A DNA stretch of 64,000 nt. Source: Whitmania pigra (Eukaryota > Annelida > Clitellata > Hirudinida > Haemopidae). Of the stretch, positions 24,056 to 41,869 are shown piece by piece; within the stretch, counting starts at the first letter, position 1; every line of letters starts with the position of its first letter. A program made the translations under genes and the position numbers. The stretch covers positions 395,001-459,000 of the forward strand of contig JAJTWR010000290.1 of NCBI GenBank assembly GCA_021613335.1, written 5' to 3'. The notes under the pieces are model-generated. The model had not been told where the DNA came from and did no database searches. It saw only the letters and a list, made by a program, of their open reading frames with translations.

Positions 24056-25098
24056 ATGTCTGGTGCGTTTTTCTGCACATTGTTGAGAGTTATATAATGA
24101 TTTCGACAGGCCTTTAGGTTTTATAAAATGTGCTCCGTTGCGCAGGTCCACTTAAAGTGCTAACTGTTCCAGCACTTAGGAAACAAACTGCATCGTTGAT
24201 CTTCCTACATGGGTCAGGAGACAGCGGCGATGGAGTAAAAGATTGGTTGGATTCCATTTTGAATGGAAATTTTGAATTTCCTCACATTAAAGTAATATTT
24301 CCATCAGCTCCTTCAAGGTTTATTTGTATTTTAAAATTTTTGAGATATTCTACAATAGCAAATTAATTATTAATAGATAATTAATAGATTTTTTAAGACT
24401 TTTTAACTTTTGGCTACAATTTCCAGACACTATACACCTACAGCGTGTGTAATGCCAGTTTGGTTTGATAGAATACAAATTAATCCATTTTGTTCAGAGG
24501 ATGAGCGGTCGGTTGACCAAATGTGTTCTAAAATAATGGATGTTATCAATGATGAAATTGCTTCTGGAATACCTCCAAATAGGATTATTTTAGGTGAAAA
24601 AAAGCTTGTACTTATCATCAACTCAACATTTTTCTCACATATTTAAACTTGTTTCAGGTGGCTTTTCGATGGGTGGTGCTCTGTCTTTTCACTGTGCATT
24701 CAGATTTTGCCCAAATATTGCTGGTACTTTTGCACTTTCTTCATTCTTAAATGAAAATTCGGCTGTATATGAGGTTAGTGGAATATCACAAAACATGAAT
24801 GGTCATTGTAATGTATTTGCTATATTTATTATGTTAACACAAACCTGAAAGTGATTGTATTGTGTTTGATCAGGCTATTGCTAAAGCTCCTCCTGGGACA
24901 AAATTTCCTCCACTTTTCCAGACTCATGGAGGGAATGATGAATTAGTTCTTCTAGATTGGGCAAAAACTACAAACAGCAATTTATCAAAATTGGGAATCG
25001 TAACTTCTTTGCAAGTTTATCCCAATCTGTATCATCAACTTGGCAGGAAGCTTGTGAAAGATCTTATTGAATGGATTTCTAAATTGGTGCCCGAATAA
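24056..25098 (+). CDS. LYPLAL1: Lysophospholipase-like protein 1 (alpha/beta hydrolase)
   Basis: Five exons: 24056-24062, 24146-24317, 24427-24593, 24658-24773 and 24874-25098; 228 aa. The fold motifs are ASLIFLHGSGDSG near the N-terminus (oxyanion region), the nucleophile elbow GGFSMGG with Ser119, Asp176 in GGNDELVLLDW, and His208 in YPNLYHQL: a full Ser-Asp-His triad. The IFLHGSGDSG and PVWFDR motifs fit LYPLAL1 better than acyl-protein thioesterase 1 or 2. It is a cytosolic serine hydrolase. The start rests on a 7-nt first coding exon (ATGTCTG) joined at GCGCAG|GTCC. Reading straight through instead gives an in-frame TAA two codons upstream of the conserved region with no Met. The stop codon overlaps an AATAAA hexamer. 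Confidence 0.92.
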
Positions 25099-26360
25099 AT
25101 GTCAAAAAAATTAGCTTTGGAGCTTTAGTTCTTTCATGGGTCCTACTTATTGTGTAGTAAGAGACATTGATATTCCCCCTCCTTACAGTCATGATTACAT
25201 GGTGTGATGCATTACAAAATTTTAGTGGGTGGCAGTTGAAAGATTTTATGGGAGATAGTGATGTGAGGATGATAGTAAGGCTAATTGCTGGGGACATTTT
25301 AGAGTTGGCTTAAGTAATTTTGAGGAAACTGCGGCGTTTGTAGATTATTTTAGTTTGGCTTCAAATTTGCGTTCGGTCCAACATCTCATCTTTTTCCCTC
25401 TTATCCGATAGAATTGTCGATTCAGATCTTGCCTTCAAAGACTGAATTGATTCTAAAGAACTTTTAAAGCTGTTCAATCAGTGGCCTACTGATAATAATA
25501 GCAAGTTATAGGCTCATCTATCAAAATAACGTTTAAGCTACGAGTTATATGCTCATCTATAAAAATAACGTTTAAGCTTTTTCAGACTTCTCGAATGCCG
25601 TTGATTTTTAAAAATTTATGTTTAGTTTTAGATTTAAGTAAACATTATATAATAATTTTAGTCTTTAATAGAGGTTTTAACAAATATCTAATCTATTCGA
25701 TATTCTTTGGATTATAGTGCCCAACTCTATCCTTCACCATCTTGGTTAAAACTCTGTTGTTTTTGTGAGCATTCTCTAACGCTGGTCAGTTTCCGGTATA
25801 TACGACTATAAAATTTAACCCGACAAAGTATGACTTAAGTTTCTTTCCGTGATGTATTTTCTTATGTATGTGTCATGATGTCAACTTGTTTAATGTAATG
25901 TGACATATTGTCTAACGATAATGAGGCTTCAAGTAAAAATCGGTTTTATATTGAAATAATGTCGAGAAATTACTTTGTGAAGCTTCGAGACATTACAGAA
26001 GGAATTATACATGCTTCCAAAAAGCTTAATTAAACCATACTTTTTAATTTTGTTTCTGAAACAATCTGCATACAAACAGCAGCAGCTCGATTAATATGTC
26101 CTCCAATTAAACCAAAGCTCTATTGCTTTACAGTCTGACTAAGAGTATCTAATATTTCATTTTATGCACAAAAATGCTAGCAACACATTTTATATGTATG
26201 ATTTTGAAATGACTTATTTAATAGCTGCATTGATTTGACTTTTATGTTATATGCAAAAACATTGAGATGGCATGCAAGTTTTTTGATGAATGTTTATGCT
26301 TCTGCTTTCATTTTCTTAAACTGATGCACTACCAAATAATTGCAGCTATTAGACTGAAAA
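25099..26360. other. LYPLAL1-GIGYF spacer
   Basis: 1.26 kb of AT-rich sequence with short direct repeats near 25500-25570 (two copies of a 'GCTCATCTATAAAAATAACGT'-like 40-bp block). No gene is seen. Confidence 0.55.
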
Positions 26361-29300
26361 ATGGAATCTGAGACCAAATTTGTTCCCCAATGGTGAGTAT
26401 GAAGCTTATATCAGTCGCAATTGCAAGTAAACTATGTGACCTCCTCTCATAGGCTCCAGGCCAAACAAAACGATTCCACAGCTAACGGCCCTTCGAGAGG
26501 AGCTGATAGATTTTTTATGGCAGCAGGGAGCAGAGACAGAGAGAATGGTAGGCTCATTGGCAATGGCCTGAGACCCAACAACCCTGTCAAATACCAGCTT
26601 GCAGAGCATAGGTATGGTAGGGAGGAAATGTTGGCACTGTTCGATCCATCAAACACTGCCCCAGATGATCTCAGCGAGCATCCAGTTTATGTTGCAGAAC
26701 CCCTAAATCCAATCTCCTTCACACCCATGACAGAAGAAGAGGAGGTACACATAATAAAGCAAAAACCGATTGTAAATTGCAGTACATTTAAAACTAGTGT
26801 CATTTTTTTAGGTCCTTTCTCTACAGAATGTGAACAGCTATGGCTACAAGCCCTATTTGAGGGGAGGAGCCTTGCGAGGGGGAATGAGAGGAGATTACGG
26901 GAGGGGAAGAGGTGACTATATTGCTGCCAATTACTGTGCTATTGATTTTAGTCACATTAAAATCATTTCAAGGTCGTGGCAGAGATGACGAAGGGAGACT
27001 GAAGCCAAGAGAATCTTGGGACGACAGGTGCGTCGATTGGATTACTACCGATATTCGTAAGTCACGAAGAGAACCCGCATTGATGATTGCGTGGTTGATC
27101 GTTGTAGGCCTCCCAAAGTCCACGACTACTCGGGCCACGACGAGGGTTCGACCCAGTCGCACAAAACGGACTTTTTCTCGCCCTCTAGTCACCACTCCTC
27201 TTTCAATCGCTCAAACTCCAACGACAGTTGGAGGTCTCGAAATAACTTCCAAGATGCCGACAACAGCGACTACAGGAAGGACCGATGGCGTAAGATTAGA
27301 TCTGGATTAGAATCTTAAGATCCGAATTTTCATCGTTATACATCATCGTTAAAGCGACGAAAGGCTGGAGAGATATGAAGGGTGAAAATAGATTGCAGGA
27401 AGAGGGTTCATTCTTCAAGGGGGCTTCTCCTAGGGATCAAAAACCAACAGAGTTCAGGAGGTCAAAGAGTCTGTACGAGGAAGATGAGTCTGCTCACAGT
27501 ACGAGTATGTCGTAGATTTGGCTTTTATGGAGTGGTTGTTTTTTGCGAGAACAATTTGTTTTAAATTTAAAATCAAAATGTTCACAGAGATGCCTGAGTG
27601 GAGCACTGTCGACAAAGAAGATTTGGGAGTCGAGGGCTCCTTCGATTCTTCTGGTGCTTTCATGACCTCCAAATTGAAGGTATGAATGACATTCAACTTG
27701 GAAACTGTCAAGGTTACTCGGGTTTAATGAATAATCAACATTGCAGGAGAAAAATAAGAAAGCTCAGGACGATTCAGTCCGGAATGATCCTGAACCGACC
27801 CCAGATATTAAGAGCAACCCTGTTGTGGAAGATGCGACACCAAAAGCCCCCAAAAGTCCATCTGAAGCTCAACCAAACCAAACAAGGGAAGATGACAACA
27901 ATTTGAAAGTAAACCTGCCTGTTGCAAGTCCTCCATCTCCTGCATCTTCCAAGGCCATAGCCCCGGTTGCAAAAATCTTGCCCACCGTAACTCCAGAGGA
28001 GACAGATCAAAATGTTTTATTTAGTAATATGAAAATTGACGATCCCCGTGCAAGCCTCATTTTTCATGCCAATGACAGCATGAACCTGGCGAGGAATGCC
28101 AACGTCATCGCTTCCTCCTTCATGCATCCGATCGTTCAACCTGCATCTCTTCTGACCGTCGAACCTGTCGGAATTCTATCACATTCCTCCCTCCTTCATC
28201 CCCAGCCATTCAATTGTGTCAGAAATTCTTGGTACTACATTGATCCACAGGGTGCTACTCAGGGTACGTACATTTCACGTCTAATTTTGAGACTCTCGAG
28301 TTAATCAGAAAGTATAACGGTTCGTGCTTCTGAAGGTCCGTTCAGAGATTCCGACATGGCGGAGTGGTACTGCCAGGGTTATTTTGACATGACGTTGATG
28401 CTCAAAGCAGGGGAGGCCGGTGAATTCATGACTCTTGGTTAGTAGCATAAAGCTCTGTTCTTGCTGCTCTGCAAATGATTTTTTATTTTAAAACATTATT
28501 TACTGCTTCCATGCAGGTGCCTTTGTGAGCAAAGTCGGTTCATTACCTTTTGCATCAAACAGGCCGTTGGTCCAACACCAACCAATGCAGGTAATGGTGA
28601 AATTACTAACTCATTCTTTGGCATCACTTTTATAAGTATAAAATTTATAATCTAAAATTTCCTTCCCTTCAGAGTCTTCCGCAAACGCCTCGCACCATCC
28701 TGAACCAACATCCGGTCAGCACCTTAAGCCACGACATCTTGCCGCAGACGTTCTTTTACCCTCGGCAGCCTTTGGTTCCTCACATCCAGCAGCAGCACCC
28801 AATGCAGTCCCCAGAACCTATGTCAAAGTTTGTTCAAACTTGTTAAAATTTTATTATTATTATTATTAATATTATTGGTTTGACTGGTCTGATTATTAAT
28901 TAAATTGGCTAATTACATATTGAATGCATCTACTTTCAGTTCTTTCCTACCAGCTATGCATTTAGTAGCCGCAAATGCACCCGACACCATCTTTGCGCCT
29001 GGATCTGTTCATATGCCTTCACTGAATGGTTTGTGCATTGCAATAATTCACGAGTAATGCATTATGTTCTGATGGCATTGAATGTATGCAGGTGACATTC
29101 CTAACAAGTCAGCATGGAATCAAACTCAGCCATCTATTTTACAAGTGAGTTTGAAGTTGAATCTCTCTTGCCTAGCTTCGTCATTTCACGTTTTCGATTT
29201 TATTGATTAAGGACTCGAGCCTACCTGAAGCTGCTTTCAATATGTTGCCTCAGAATGCAACCAGTTTGTGGAATGCAAGTTTATTGCCACCACCGAACAA

Positions 29301-31836
29301 CGCCGTCAACAGCCATGTTCTCGCCCACGCTTCCGCAGTCCAGGAGAAGGTTCAGCTCGATTATTGTGCTGTTCAGCAGCTGGAGACGGATAAGGAACAA
29401 AGAAGGAAGGCAATGGACAACGAACAGCTGACGATGATCGAGCAGATGGTCGCAAAGAAGGTCCTCTCGGATGCGAAGGCACAACAGAAGAAGGAACAAG
29501 ATAGGAAGGAGTTGCCGAAGCGCGAGAAAATGAAACCCCGTGACGAACAGTTGCAGAGACAAAATATGGAAGAGGAGGAGGAGAATAAGAAGAGAATGGA
29601 TTCACAAACGAAAGACAGGCTTCCAGACTTGATAATGTTGGAAATGAAGAGACAAGAAGAAGGAATGAATGAACTGAAAAGACAGGAAGAGGCATTCATC
29701 GAACTCGCAAGGCAGCAGGAAGCGCAGCACGTGGAAAACTTGAACGACGAGGAATTCAAACCGGTGGAGGATGCGAAGAAGCTGAAGGAAAACAAGAAAC
29801 GAAAGGAGGCCAAGAAGCAAGAGGAAGCCAAAAGGCAGGAAGAGATCAGGCGTCAAGAGGAAGCGAGGCTGGAGTTGATGAGAAAAATGGAAGAACAGAA
29901 GAAAGCAGAAGAGAAGAGAAAGAAAGAAGAAGAGGAACAAATACTGAAGATGAGACTGGCAGCAGAAGAAGCTAAAAGAAAGGAATTGGAAGAAATGAAT
30001 CTGCGAAAGGTGACCATTCGATGATTAATTTGTACTTTTAATTAAAAATAATTAATATTGATTGACGAAATGTGTTTTTACAGCAAACATCTTCGAAGAA
30101 TGCTTGGTCGGCGAGCCGTTCGCAATCTTCTTTGAAGTCAGGAGTGCCCAAGATCAACGAGATTCAAAACCTCGAACAGGAAAAAATGAAACAACAACAG
30201 CTGAGCGAGCAGAAGTTAATTGTTGAACAACAGAAGCAGTTGGCTTTAACTGTTGCTAAGGCAACCGGTAGCATTTGGAATGCCAATACAGCCAAGTGAG
30301 TTATACGATTGGATTACATTGACCGAGAAAAAGGATTAAAATCGTTTTTTGTTCTAAGGACTGCACCTCCAAAATCCCTATTGGACATACAGATGGAACA
30401 GGCCGGCCAATTGGAGGTGCCCGTGAAGGTGCAACAACAAGTAAATAGATTCAAGCAGTTATTTAAAATTAACTCTGTCTGGCATTGCAACCATCTTTGC
30501 TTTAAAATTGCATAATTAGTAATGATAAATTGAGTGATATTTAAAAAATTAATCAAATTGAGTAGATTAAAATATTTTGTTCAAAATGTTTTTAAAGCAG
30601 CCAGTGGCAAAAGTGATTGAATCACACCCTCCCTTGGCTGCATCTCGGGTTGTGACCAAAGAATCTGCTGCTAGGGCACAGGACTCGGGCAAGGATTCGG
30701 CATGGGAGGCTGCTGTCACCGCTGGCCTTAAGAAGCACCAGAAACCTCCCACGTTGGACAAGTTAGTGTTGTCGAGAGACTCGTGATGTCGATTTATTTT
30801 TAAGATTTTATTAATTAGGCTTTTATGTACATCGTCGTCTTAAAGTTCATTTAGTAAATAATTCGTCGACAGCAACCAATTTCCTGCTTTGCACACTGCA
30901 AAATCATCTGCTACGGGAAAGAAAGGTCCTCTCAAGGTGTTGGGCAAATCGGCTAAAGATGAGGTTTGTGTGATAAAATATTTCTTACCAGTTGAAACGT
31001 CAAAAACTCCTTATCAATCTTAATATTTCGAGGACTTCTTACCAAATCTTACAGATTGCAGCCCAGAAGGTCTTCGAAGCTGTAAAAGTTAAGGACGAGT
31101 TGACAGAATGGTGTGAAAAATCTTTGGCTGGACTCAAAACGGAAGTTGATAGTAAGTTGTTCGAGATTATGTTCACCAAGTGCTTTACCTAAACAAGTGA
31201 AAATATTTTTATGTAACATTATTCTGTTCTACTAAATTTTGTATATCAGTATATTATTAGTTACTGATGTTTTAACAATTTCATTTTAGTTTCAACATTG
31301 GTGGATTTCTTGAAATCCTTAAAAAATTCGTCTGAGGTTTGTTGCTGGTCATACTGAAAGTGCTGGCATAAAATATACCCTTTTGTTTTTATTTGTGTAG
31401 ATTCTGGAATACATTCATAACTACCTAGGAGACTCCAAAGTTGTGAAAGATTTTGCGAAGCAGTTTGTTGAAAAGATGAACAGCTACTCTCAAGTATGAA
31501 ATGTTGTCTTGTTTGATCTATATATAAATAAAACTGTAACTAATATTAAAATTTACTGATTAGTATTAATGACGACTGAATGTTTGGTCCCAGTTTTTTT
31601 ATTAACATACGATTATGCGCCTACAGGAAAACAACAATTGGAGTGTTGTTGGACGGCAGGGTAACGGCAGCAACAAAACCACTGACAAGTCGGGAGACAA
31701 AACCAACAAGAAAGGAAAGAAGAAGACTCAGAAAGTCGATGCCAATTTCCTGCTTGGATTCACCGTGCACGCCGATCCCGGCCGCACCAACGTCGGAGAG
31801 ATCGATGCTGTCCCCAGTTTTGGCACGAAGAAATGA
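26361..31836 (+). CDS. GIGYF: GRB10-interacting GYF protein (4EHP-GIGYF translational repressor)
   Basis: 22 exons from ATG 26361 to TGA 31834-31836, 1228 aa, all phases closing. Exons: 26361-26392, 26453-26744, 26812-26911, 26973-27027, 27108-27289, 27355-27504, 27588-27679, 27747-28263, 28336-28437, 28517-28590, 28673-28827, 28940-29028, 29092-29144, 29212-30009, 30084-30295, 30359-30440, 30598-30761, 30873-30963, 31055-31151, 31290-31336, 31401-31493, 31627-31836. The 4EHP-binding motif YGREEML is at residues 65-71. An RGG-rich stretch and MPEW...GSFDSSGAF follow. The GYF domain at about 460-510 has WYYIDPQG and the full GPF-x4-M-x2-W-x3-GYF signature. Exon 14 encodes a 266-codon Lys/Glu/Gln-rich coiled coil. 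The C-terminus ends LLGFTVH...NVGEID. The family silences mRNAs through 4EHP and CCR4-NOT. Confidence 0.97.
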
Positions 31837-31894
31837 CAACTTGAACAAACCACTTCCTGCTCATTTCCTCCTCAAGGGTTGAGACTGTCTTCAC

Positions 31895-31900
31895 AATAAA
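31895..31900 (+). terminator. Poly(A) signal of GIGYF
   Basis: AATAAA lies 59 bases after the GIGYF stop codon, the first such hexamer downstream. The cleavage site is not visible from sequence alone. Confidence 0.6.
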
Positions 31901-31936
31901 ATTGATATTTGTGCGTACATGCGAACCAATTGTGTT

Positions 31937-32050
31937 ATATCAGATGCTGATAATAAATGCCAGCCAAATCAGGAAGTCTTTCAATCTTGTTTGCAATGAG
32001 CTTGATCTGCGTGTCGATGACTTTAATGTTGGTTTTATTTGATGGGATGC
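31937..32050 (-). other. Coding-like segment of unknown origin
   Basis: On the - strand about 37 codons end in TAA and read like an ordinary amphipathic helix: NIKVIDTQIKLIANKIERLP, then DLAGIYYQHLI and stop. A possible acceptor (TTTGTAAG) precedes it. No further exon on this strand could be joined upstream, and I do not recognise a family. It may be the last exon of a small - strand gene lying tail-to-tail with GIGYF, or chance. Confidence 0.25.
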
Positions 32051-33032
32051 AGGATGCTTCTTACAAATAAATTCGTGCCGGACGTAGCGTTTATTTTGGC
32101 GGCGTTTTTGTTATCACTGCGGGCATTTTGTTTAGGTACAACAAGAAATGATGTTGGGATAGTGGTGACATTCTTTTTATATCTCGTTCATTGGTTTTCG
32201 TGTGTTTTGAATGTTTCGAGTTGGCAATAACCAATGTTCTAATATAAATTTAATAAAATTTACCGATGATATTTTAAGGACCAATTGAATCCTAAGCTTG
32301 AAAACAGCCTGACCGCAATAATAACTTGTGATATTTCGAGTATAAAGTATAAAAAGAAAAGCTAGTATAAGAACAAATTTGGAATTAAAAAATTTTCTAT
32401 TCAGAAATCAATAGGTGGTTACACCATTTTATTTCATTAAATAATTATTAAAGTCGTTTCACAGCTAGACGATTTGGTTGGTTGAAGCCCGTATTACTTA
32501 GCATTTACAAGATCCTTATGTTAAGATCTTTGACTTCATATATATATCTTCTAATGTTTCTATATACGTGATTTTTATTTTTAGTTTTATTCCAAATCTT
32601 TCAACTCTATTTTTTTATGTTTTCATTCTGCTGGTGTTAATATAGTCAAAAAAAAAATACACTCTACATTTGAAATAAATAAACTGACATATATTATTAT
32701 ATCCATGTTGCTATTTAATAGCAATTTTGTTGTAAAATAAAATCGAACTACTTTTCATATTTTTGAATCTTTCGAAATAAACAAACCTTTCTCTTCCAGT
32801 TTATTGGGAGAAAATCTCTAGTTACTTTTATTTTAGTATTTGTTATTTGCAACTTTACTGATTTTGACATATAGTTGCATTTGATGATCATATTGTACTG
32901 ATGAACGGTTTGTAGACATATCACTGTTGACCTTCACGCTAATGCTATGAAATATTCGAGGATTTCATCATTTTGCATACTACATAATATTTATAGGTAC
33001 TTAAATAATTTTTGTTGCTACGGATTTAGGTA
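32051..33032. other. GIGYF-SPG7 spacer
   Basis: AT-rich sequence with no gene seen. It must contain the SPG7 promoter and any 5' UTR. Confidence 0.5.
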
Positions 33033-38308
<5,276 letters not shown>

Positions 38309-38694
38309 TTACAATTAAATTGATTATTATATATATGTTGTTTATTTGTGGAACTGAAAAAAAAATCTCCACTGAACTTTGTCTGTTTTAAAAAAATTTT
38401 TCGTAAATACTAAAACAAAACGGTTAAACAAAGATTTGCCATGGTAACAGTCAGCGATTGTGCAGCGTTTTTTTGTCATTTCTGTAAAAAGTAAAACAAA
38501 GCGATCATGTACTCCAGGGTCGTATACTTCAAAATACTTCGAAGGCACCAGTTTTTCCAGGCACGTTAAAGCAGAAAACGAGAAACTATAAAAATAAAGC
38601 AACCGATTCTGGAAAGAGTTTGGAATAAACGTCGATATTCTGACTTCAAAAACAGCTTAACAAGACAATATCTAGTGATCCCTCTTCATTTTCA

Positions 38695-41600
38695 TTAGGC
38701 TAATGACGCCCTTAGGCCAAGGCTCTTTAAAAAGACTCCTTTCTCTTCACTGATTCCAAAGGTGTTCTCTGCCGAAGAGTTGCGTGAGTTATCATCTGCT
38801 CTTTCTATGACTTCAAGGGCTGCCAATAGTTCTCCATTATCGGCCGGACAGTTCAGACTCTCTGTTTGTTGGACGACCTGAATCGGTGTGTCGAATGTTT
38901 TAGGAGAATCGTTCTTGGAAATGTCAAGGCTGTTGTTGTTTTTGTCTCCACTGGAAAAGTACTCAACTCTTTGCTTGATCAAGACTTCTGTGTAATCTTG
39001 ACCCCTGTGCTTCTGCTGGTAGTCCAACTCGTGAACTTTGTAGTGCTGGGAGAGCAGTCGCTTCTGGCTAACCCAGTAAGGGCAGTGGGGGCATTTGAAT
39101 GCCGTCGGGCGAGGCCTGTGAAACTGCCTGTGGTAGAGATAATCGTTCCTGTTGCAGCTGACGTAGGGACACTGAGAACACAAGTAGGTCGTTCTTCCGC
39201 CAGCACGAACGGCGTTCGTCATGAGGAACATCGATACCTTGTCGTGAGGCTTTTCTGAGTCACTGCACGGCAGAGGAGTCGAAACATTGGAAAGATTCAC
39301 CGGCGAACTTGTATCGTCGACTTGAGATTTTGAGTCGTTGCTGTTTTGGTTCGATTCATTAGGGCTGGAGCATTGGGGAGTTCGGGAACTTTTGTTTTCT
39401 TCCACGTGGAGAAGAAGGTGCTGATTTAGAAGTGGTGATGTGGGAACAAAATATTGACAGAAAGTACAAGAGAAAGTGCTGCCTTCTGAGGCTTTGTGAT
39501 AGCTTTTGTGGACATCCAAGAGTTCTTGGGCACTGGTATTGTATGGACAAACATCGCACGATAACTTTCTATCTTCTGGAACGTCATGCTCTGATGACTC
39601 TGTTTTTGTTTCGTTTGAAATTTCGTTCGACTCGTTGTCAAAAGCATCCTTGAGCTCCGGCGATATTCTAGAGGTTTCTTCTTTTCTGCCGTGGTGGTAT
39701 GCCTCGGGAAAAGAGGAGAACTCCGAGACCGGTCCCACGACATCGCACAAGAACGGTGCTTCCTCCGAACCGACGCTTACATTGTTGTGCTTGTAGTGCC
39801 AGTGCTGTACGATGACATCCTTGCTTTGATCTCGAAAGTCACAGCTACTGCACTTCCACCAGCGTTTTGATTTCTTCGTGTGGCTTTCCAAACTGGATTC
39901 TTGAGCGAATGCCAATGTCATTGGTTTGACGTGCTCGGTCACGGACGAGGTTGGCGAGATTGCAAACGGAGACGCGTGGGACTGACCGCAATACACCTCC
40001 GTGGCGTGCAAACAGGAGAGAGGCATTAGGCATCTTCTCTTGTTTGGACTTGGAACAAATTTCTTTCTCGCCCAGGTGTCCATGTACTCTCCTAGGGTGG
40101 AGGCGGCCTCGGCTTCGGACATGACGACTATTCTGCAGGTGGCCCTGTCGTGCTTGTGCCTGATGTGTCGTCCGACGTCGCTTCTGAAATTCGACCTGTA
40201 CGGGCACGCAGAACACTTGAACTTCTTCGTCTTTCGAGCGTCGACGGTGTGAGAGGATGAAAATGGGAAACTTCCGTCCATGGAGTTGCAACTGACTACG
40301 AGATAATCACTGCTTTCTAGGGGATTGACGCACGGTCCGCCGTGGACGAGCTGCCGAGATTTATCCCGATTGCTTTCTACTATCCAATCGGAACCGTCCT
40401 TGTTATCTTGGTGGTGTTTCTCATAATTTGGCAACGTTTCTTTGGCAATGATTTCAGTCAAGAGAGTAATGCTGGTGGACTTGTGCAGCAGCTTGACGTG
40501 CTTCACCATGTCGCACTTCCAGCCGGAACGGTAGCCGCAGGCATTGCACAGATACTGCTTGTACTGTGCCGGAATGCTGGGACCGGAAGCTTCGACCTCC
40601 GTAGAATTGGAATCGGGTTGCAGATTCTGAATGTCCGGTAGGATGGTATCGCAATAAGAGCTGTCTTTCTTTAAGACTTCGTGGAATGTAGCTCGGGCTA
40701 CATGTTCCGAGAGTTCTATGAGATGAGCGTGCGGATGGTTGCTGGTGCGAATGTGTTTGTTCAAATCCCATCTCCAGTTGGAACGACGACCACATTCGGA
40801 GCACTTGAAAGGACGGTAGCGGATGGCGGGAGCAGAGATGGACGTCCTCCCAGAGTGAAATGTCTGATTTGATGTCTGATTGTTTGGAATGGCAATATTG
40901 AACGTGTTGAAACTCTTCTCTGTCATGTTTATCCTGAGTTAAAACGCAATTAATTAATTAAATGGGCGACTTCCGAAAATTCGTAATTAATTAATAGAAA
41001 TTTAAAAAATAGAAACAAACTATCTTCAATTAATTAATTAATTAATTATAATTAATTAGTTAAATGTTTCAATTACTTAGAGGATGTGTAGACTTTGCCG
41101 TCAGCGCAATGGTCGAAGCTTTTGTTAAGCGTCTTCTGTCTGTAATCAATGGGATTGTTTTTATTGGACGATAAGTCCAAAGGTTGATCGTCGTCGATTG
41201 TCATTTCTGATTCCATGCTCTCGGCAGACTCGAACGAGGCGTCGGAAAATGCGCATTTTAGGGACAAGTTGAGTGGTTGGAGATCGTGGTAATCGGGTTT
41301 GTGTTGTTGCGAAATTACGATCGGAACGAGGACGTTTTTGTCGTTCTTCATGAGGGACATGCCGTGTTTACGCTTCATGTGTCTGTTTAGATCGGCTGGT
41401 CGTTTGTATTTGAGAGGACAGAGACTGCAAGTCCACGAAGTCGGTTTCGATTGAGACGCTTGATTGAAGCGAGTAGTCAGAGGATGGCAGATCTGAGGCT
41501 CGCCTTTAATGTCGCCGAGTTTCGGAGTTTGCAGAGGTACTGGAAGCTGTGAATCATTCAGCAACATCTGATAATCTCGCTCTTCTTGAACTGGCTTATG

Positions 41601-41869
41601 ATGATGCTGATGATGATGTTGACTATTATTATCTCGTCGTTGGGAAGTATTCTGCTCTTTTGGTTGGTTGAGGGAAAGGTGATGCTGGCGTAGGAGACTT
41701 TGGTGGAGAGACACGACAGGAATGTCGGTCTGCGAGGGTGGACTGGAACTGCTTTCTTTGTTTGGCCCTGGGAACTCCGCGAAGTTTTCTGAAACGACAA
41801 GAAATCTCAAGTCAGTCATGAGGCACTGGAATGACGTTCGCAACAACTAGTACCTCGATCACCATCCAT
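38695..41869 (-). CDS. Multi-C2H2 zinc-finger transcription factor (charlatan/REST-like architecture)
   Basis: Three exons: 41869-41854 (ATG GAT GGT GAT CGA G), 41788-41077 and 40933-38695; 988 aa with all phases closing. One C2H2 finger is in exon 2 (WTCSLCPLKYKRPADLNRHM). Eight more are in exon 3: three related fingers with a RSNWRWDL/RSGWKCDM/RSNFRSDV core, two degenerate central ones, then CTFC, CSQC and CPHC fingers near the C-terminus. The last pair (HRQFHRPRPTAFKCPHCPYW and VSQKRLLSQHY) is what suggests charlatan/REST-type proteins. PLNLS and PLDLS in exon 2 are CtBP-binding motifs, which implies a repressor. The linkers are Ser/Asn-rich and of irregular length. Orthology is not certain; ZNF64-like or a lineage-specific factor remain possible. 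The gene is convergent with SPG7, whose stop lies 387 bp away. Confidence 0.85.

Noticed and set aside
29281..29940. 90-150-codon - strand frames opposite GIGYF exon 14
   Set aside because: Antisense of a Lys/Glu/Gln-rich coiled coil, which naturally leaves the other strand open.
38866..40641. Several 70-150-codon + strand frames opposite the zinc-finger gene
   Set aside because: Antisense shadows of a strongly conserved C2H2 coding exon.
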